Below are positions 60,479 to 64,000 of a stretch of 64,000 nucleotides of DNA, in pieces. Source of the DNA: Pseudomonadota bacterium (lineage in GTDB: Bacteria; Pseudomonadota; Gammaproteobacteria; Burkholderiales; Burkholderiaceae_C). The notes beneath the pieces were generated by a model. It did not search any database, was not told the origin of the DNA, and was given only the letters and a program-made list of their open reading frames with translations. Within the stretch, counting starts at the first letter, position 1. Each line of letters opens with the position of its first letter. Made by a program: the position numbers and the translations under genes. Location: contig JADFIG010000017.1 in NCBI GenBank assembly GCA_022566735.1, forward strand, positions 1 to 64,000, written 5' to 3'.

Positions 60479-61165
60479 ATGTCGGCATCGACCTCCCCCA
60501 CGACGGCGCAACGGCTGCTGGCCGAGTTCATCGGCACGGCCTTGCTGCTGGCCGTGGTGATCGGCTCCGGGATCATGGCCGAGCGCCTGAGCGCAGGCAA
60601 CACGGCGGTGGCCCTGCTGGCCAACACCCTGGCGACGGTGGGTGGGCTGTACGTGCTCATCGAGGTGTTCGGGCCGGTCAGCGGCGCGCACTTCAACCCG
60701 GTGGTCAGCGGCGTCATGGCCTTGCGCGGCGAACTGCCCGCAGCCCTGCTGGGCCCGTGCGTGCTGGTGCAACTGGCCGGCGCGGCCTGCGGGGCCTGGC
60801 TGAGCCACGCCATGTTCGAGCTGCCGCTGTGGCAGTGGTCCACCCATGTGCGTGGCGGCTGGGACCACAGCGGCCAGTGGCTGGCCGAAGCGGTGGCCAC
60901 GGCGGGGCTGCTGCTGGTCATCCTGCGGGCACCGGCGGCGCGGGTGCAGGCCATGGTGGCGGCCTACATCGGCGCGGCCTACTGGTTCACGGCCTCCACC
61001 TCCTTCGCCAACCCCGCTGCGGCCTTCGGGCGCATGTTCAGCGACAGCTTCGCGGGCATCGCCCCGGTCAGCGTGCCGGGCTTCGTGGCCGCACAGGTGC
61101 TCGGCGGCCTGCTGGGCTGGGGCCTGGCGCGGGCGCTGGGGTCACGCCAGGACGCCCCCGCCTGA
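60479..61165 (+). CDS. Aquaporin-family channel of the arsenic operon (AqpS-like)
   Basis: A 228-residue MIP-family channel with six membrane helices. The two half-helix motifs are HFNPVV (NPV, residues 73-75, instead of NPA) and FANPAAAFGR (NPA, 178-180, with the filter arginine R185). In ars operons such channels (AqpS in Sinorhizobium) let arsenite or methylated arsenicals leave the cell. No ArsB or Acr3 pump is present, so the channel may be the only exit in this operon. Its stop abuts the alkB stop on the opposite strand with no gap. Confidence 0.9.
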   Translation: MSASTSPTTAQRLLAEFIGTALLLAVVIGSGIMAERLSAGNTAVALLANTLATVGGLYVLIEVFGPVSGAHFNPVVSGVMALRGELPAALLGPCVLVQLAGAACGAWLSHAMFELPLWQWSTHVRGGWDHSGQWLAEAVATAGLLLVILRAPAARVQAMVAAYIGAAYWFTASTSFANPAAAFGRMFSDSFAGIAPVSVPGFVAAQVLGGLLGWGLARALGSRQDAPA

Positions 61166-62362
61166 TCAAGGCCGCACCCGGGCGCGCACGCTGGCCGCGT
61201 AGTCCGCGTACTTCGCCATCAGGGCCTCGCGCCTGGCGGGGTCGAAGCTGATGCGGCCCAGGTCGCCCTGGTAGTGGCGGATGACGCGCTTGTTCATCAC
61301 CGCAAACCACAGCGGCGTGCAGTAGGCCAGCGTGATCATGCCGGCGTAGCCCGAGGGCAGCTGCGGGCTGTCGTCGAAATGGCGCAGGGTCTGGTAGCGG
61401 CGCGTCGGGTTGGCGTGGTGGTCGCTGTGGCGCTGCAGGTGGTAGAGGAACAGGTTGGTGACCGTGTGGTTGCTGTTCCAGGAATGCTCCGGCTGGCAGC
61501 GCTCGTAGCGGCCATCGGCGTTCTTGCGGCGCAGCAGGCCGTAGTGCTCCAGGTAGTTCACCACCTCCAGCAGCGAGAAGCCGTACACCGCCTGGATCAG
61601 CAGGAAGGGCAGCGCGGCCCAGCCCAGCACGGCCAGCAGCCCGCCGAACAGCACGGCCGACATCGCCCAGGACTGCAGGTTCTCGTTGTCGGTGCTCCAG
61701 ACACCCTTGTTGTGGCGCTGCAGGCGCTCGGCTTCGAGGTGCCAGGCCGAGCGCAGGCTGCCCGCGACGGTGCGCGGCCAGAAGGCCCAGAAGGACTCGC
61801 CAAAGCGCGAGCTGGCGGGGTCTTCCGGCGTGGCCACGTTCTTGTGGTGGCCGCGGTTGTGCTCGACGTAGAAGTGGCCGTAGCAGGTCGGCGCCAGCGA
61901 GATGCGGGCCAGCCAGCGGTCGAGCTTGTCCTTCTTGTGACCGAGTTCGTGCGCGGTGTTGATGGCCACGCCGTTGATGATGCCCACGCTGATGGCCAGG
62001 CCCAGCAGGTGGTGCCAGGGCAGGTCCAGCGTGGCGGCCATCCAGGCCCCACCGAGGGTCACGGCGATCTGCAGCGGCACGAAGGCGTAGAGCACCCAGC
62101 TGTAGTAGCGGTCGGCGTCGAGCGCCTGCAGGGCCGCGTCGGGCGGGTTGGCGGCGTCTTCACCGAAGACCCAATCCAGCACCGGCAGGATGAGGTGCAC
62201 GAGCATCACCGGGAACCACAGGGCCCAGACCGACTGGGTCTGCCAGTAGATGGCCAGGGTGACGCCGCCGATGACGGGGATGGCCGGCCCGAGCAGCCAG
62301 AGGTAGCGCTTGGGGTCGGACCAGCGCGCAGCAGGCCGGGGAGAGACGAGGGTTTGGGACAT
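61166..62362 (-). CDS. alkB: Alkane 1-monooxygenase
   Basis: Integral membrane diiron enzyme that hydroxylates the terminal carbon of n-alkanes, using electrons from rubredoxin. The 398-residue protein starts at ATG 62362 with CAGGAG upstream; the longer frame is not supported. Three histidine boxes are present: HELGHKK (H138/H142), EHNRGHHKN (H168/H172/H173) and LQRHSDHHAN (H312/H315/H316), plus the AlkB signature NYLEHYGL (269-276) and SWNSNHT. Six membrane helices are evident. No rubredoxin is fused or adjacent. It is divergent from an AraC-type regulator, a common way AlkB is controlled. Confidence 0.96.
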   Translation of the reverse strand: MSQTLVSPRPAARWSDPKRYLWLLGPAIPVIGGVTLAIYWQTQSVWALWFPVMLVHLILPVLDWVFGEDAANPPDAALQALDADRYYSWVLYAFVPLQIAVTLGGAWMAATLDLPWHHLLGLAISVGIINGVAINTAHELGHKKDKLDRWLARISLAPTCYGHFYVEHNRGHHKNVATPEDPASSRFGESFWAFWPRTVAGSLRSAWHLEAERLQRHNKGVWSTDNENLQSWAMSAVLFGGLLAVLGWAALPFLLIQAVYGFSLLEVVNYLEHYGLLRRKNADGRYERCQPEHSWNSNHTVTNLFLYHLQRHSDHHANPTRRYQTLRHFDDSPQLPSGYAGMITLAYCTPLWFAVMNKRVIRHYQGDLGRISFDPARREALMAKYADYAASVRARVRP

Positions 62363-62570
62363 GCGGGACTCCTGATCGATGGGAGCCAGTGTCGGCAAAC
62401 GCCGCACCCCGTGGAAGCCGCGAACGGCCGGGCCACTTGCGCGAGGCGCCGCCACCGCCCGAGGGCAAACCCGGGTCAGCGCAAGCCGGCCCGCTTGCCG
62501 GCGGATCGCGCTGGAGATCCGGACTTTCGCCCGGTGCGCGGCCCTTGCATCCATGGCATCCTGCGGCAAC

Positions 62571-63557
62571 ATGGACACCCTCAGCCTGATCCTGGACGAC
62601 ATGCACTTCGACGGCGTGGTCTTCGCCTCGTCGCTCAACAACCCGCCCTGGGCCTGGCGGCTGGCCATTCCCGGCGTGGCCTGCGCGCACGTCATCACCC
62701 GCGGTCAGGCCTGGCTGGTCCGTGACGGCGCCGAGCCACTGCCGCTGGACACCGGCGACCTGGTGGTGCTGCCCGGCGGCGTGCCCCACCAGTTGCAGGA
62801 CCGTCCGCACAGCACAGCCGCCGCCCGCGACCTGCTGCCCCACATGGCCCAGGACGTGGCCCATGCCCGCGTGGCCGGCGCATCCGAGGCCGGCACCTGC
62901 GAAGCCGAGGCCGACACCCCCCAGTCCTGCCACCTCATCAGCACCCACGCCCGCTTCGATGTGGACATGGCCGCGCCGCTGGTGCGCGCCCTGCCCCCGG
63001 TGCTGCACGTGCGCGGCCTGGGGGAGGCGCCGCCGCCCTGGCTGGCCGTGGGCCTGCAGTTCCTGGCGCTGGAGGTGTCGCAGCGGCGGCCGGCGCAACA
63101 GGCCATCCTCAACCGCATGGGCGACATCCTGTTCATGCAGTGCATCCGCGACCACGTCGAGTCGGTGCCCGAGGGCTCGGGCAACTGGCTGGCCGCGCTC
63201 AAGGACCGCGCCCTGTCGGGTGCGCTGGCGCAGATGCACCGCGACCCGCGCCACAACTGGACGGTGCCGGAGCTGGCCCAGCACGCCTGCCTGTCACGCT
63301 CGGCGTTTGCCGACCGCTTCACCCAGGCTTTGGGCGAACCACCCCTGACCTACCTGACACGCCACCGCATGCGCCTGGCCGCACGCCAGCTCTCGCACTC
63401 GGCCCTGCCCGTGGGCAAGGTGGCCGACCTGGTGGGTTACGCCTCGGAAGCGGCCTTCAGCCAGGCCTTCAAGCGGGAACACGGGCTGGCGCCATCGGTG
63501 TGGCGCCAGCAGCGCCAGGAACAGCAGCCGGACCCGCGGGTCGAGGCCGCTGCCTGA
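62571..63557 (+). CDS. AraC-family regulator divergent from alkB
   Basis: A 328-residue activator. The N-terminal cupin-type sensor domain (AraC_binding/cupin_6 like) has IPGVACAHVITRGQAWLVRD and LDTGDLVVLPGGVPHQLQD. The C-terminal ~100 residues form the double helix-turn-helix: WTVPELAQHACLSRSAFADR, FTQALGEPPLTYLTRHRM and VADLVGYASEAAFSQAFKRE. ATG 62571 (MDTLSLILDDMHFDG) is preferred; ATG 62553 is six codons earlier and neither has a good ribosome site. Position suggests control of alkB by an alkane or product, which is inference. Confidence 0.9.
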   Translation: MDTLSLILDDMHFDGVVFASSLNNPPWAWRLAIPGVACAHVITRGQAWLVRDGAEPLPLDTGDLVVLPGGVPHQLQDRPHSTAAARDLLPHMAQDVAHARVAGASEAGTCEAEADTPQSCHLISTHARFDVDMAAPLVRALPPVLHVRGLGEAPPPWLAVGLQFLALEVSQRRPAQQAILNRMGDILFMQCIRDHVESVPEGSGNWLAALKDRALSGALAQMHRDPRHNWTVPELAQHACLSRSAFADRFTQALGEPPLTYLTRHRMRLAARQLSHSALPVGKVADLVGYASEAAFSQAFKREHGLAPSVWRQQRQEQQPDPRVEAAA

Positions 63558-63601
63558 ACCCGGGGCAGCAACAGGCCAGCGTCGGGCCAGCGCCCGCCGA
63601 C

Positions 63602-64000
63602 TCAGCGACGCACCGTGCCGCTGCCGCCCAGCAAGGTCGCGACCTTGCGCTTGGGCTTGATGAAGCGCGACAGGCCCCCGCCGTTGCCACCGGCGGCGGC
63701 AGCGGACTCCCTGGCCTCCTTGGCTTCCCAGGCGGCGGGCTCGGCGGAAACCGAAGGCTCGTAGGGCTGGTCGAAGAAGGGGTCGGCCGGGGCACGGCGC
63801 GGGGCCGGGCGGGCGGAGCGGCTGTCGCGGGCTTCGCGCGGGGCAGCGGCGGCCAGGTCAGGGCGGTCGTCCTGCTCCTCGCGGCGGCGGTAGCTGGGGC
63901 GCTCACCGGAGCGGTCACCAAAGCGTTCGCGGCGACCTTCCAGCACGAAGGCCTCGACCTCGGGCTTCTTCTTGATGAGCTTTTCGATGTCGGCCATCAG
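63602..64000 (-). CDS. rhlE: C-terminal tail of a probable RhlE-type DEAD-box RNA helicase, partial
   Basis: The frame is open to the right edge and ends at 63602. The first residues in the window (LMADIEKLIKKKPEVEAFVL) match the region just after the helicase core in RhlE-like proteins. The rest is a typical disordered basic tail, rich in Arg, Asp, Ala and Gly (RERFGDRSGERPSYRRREEQ; RFIKPKRKVATLLGGSGTVR). The catalytic domains lie outside the window, so this call rests on the short match and the tail style. The ATG at 63997 is probably internal, not a start. Confidence 0.6.
   Translation of the reverse strand: MMADIEKLIKKKPEVEAFVLEGRRERFGDRSGERPSYRRREEQDDRPDLAAAAPREARDSRSARPAPRRAPADPFFDQPYEPSVSAEPAAWEAKEARESAAAAGGNGGGLSRFIKPKRKVATLLGGSGTVRR

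Noticed and set aside
1-64000. CRISPR arrays, tRNA or rRNA genes, insertion sequences, prophage genes
   Set aside because: No regular spaced repeats, cloverleaf-like stretches, transposases, integrases or phage structural genes were seen on either strand.

Overview
This window looks like a chromosome segment of a Burkholderiales betaproteobacterium (Comamonadaceae / Sphaerotilaceae-like). It is strongly GC-rich, with heavy third-position G/C that creates huge antisense open frames. It has typical Burkholderiales neighbourhoods: pilT/yggS/proC, RNB nuclease-tonB-aroE-mtgA, DUF1840 and an EpsA/PEP-CTERM system. The exception is the first ~1.65 kb, which has clearly lower GC and different codon use. 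It carries an O-antigen ligase/polymerase-like gene joined abruptly to the middle of pilT. I read this as an assembly chimera or a recent rearrangement.

Layout. 1-1.65 kb: foreign-looking membrane protein. 1.5-1.93 kb: pilT N-terminal fragment. 2-7.7 kb (+): yggS, a LuxR-type response regulator, a hybrid histidine kinase, proC and a TPR/GT9-like protein. 7.7-14.6 kb (-): an RND efflux operon (adaptor, pump, outer-membrane factor) followed by ubiA. 14.8-15.85 kb (-): a histidine phosphatase and a DUF1840 protein. 15.9-21.5 kb (-): a tight six-gene operon coding for a DUF2341/LamG-ExbB fusion, two ExbDs, a TonB-like protein, a porin and a periplasmic coiled-coil protein. 21.6-23 kb (-): a low-GC secreted protein, then ~950 bp with nothing recognised. 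23.9-37.4 kb (-): a two-partner secretion pair, a 3916-residue TpsA-like exoprotein and its TpsB transporter. 37.5-38.7 kb (-): a secreted paralogue of the low-GC protein. 38.8-41.8 kb (-): a PEP-CTERM protein, an ankyrin protein and an EpsA-like regulator. 41.85-51.74 kb (-): an eleven-gene type II-like secretion/pilus operon. 51.9-54.1 kb: a glycerophosphodiester phosphodiesterase, a YqiA-type esterase and a small PEP-CTERM protein. 54.3-59 kb (+): RNase II/R family nuclease, TonB-like protein, aroE, mtgA. 59-61.2 kb (+): an arsenic operon arsR-arsI-arsC-aquaporin. 61.2-63.6 kb: alkane monooxygenase alkB with a divergent AraC regulator. 63.6-64 kb: probable tail of an RhlE-type helicase.

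Two points stand out. First, the region 15.9-41.8 kb is almost entirely cell-envelope and surface biology on one strand. A TonB/ExbB/ExbD energy system without a TonB-dependent receptor (but with a porin and a lectin-like domain fused to the proton channel) sits beside two paralogous secreted proteins that flank a giant two-partner secretion exoprotein. This is my best candidate for an undescribed system. Second, the type II-like secretion operon is preceded by a near-consensus Pho box (CTGTCACAAAGCTGTCAG), placed 11 bp ahead of a -10-like hexamer. The divergent neighbour is a phosphodiesterase that scavenges glycerophosphodiesters. This suggests a phosphate-starvation secretion system.

All functional calls are from reading the sequence. 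No database search, structure prediction or read mapping was possible.
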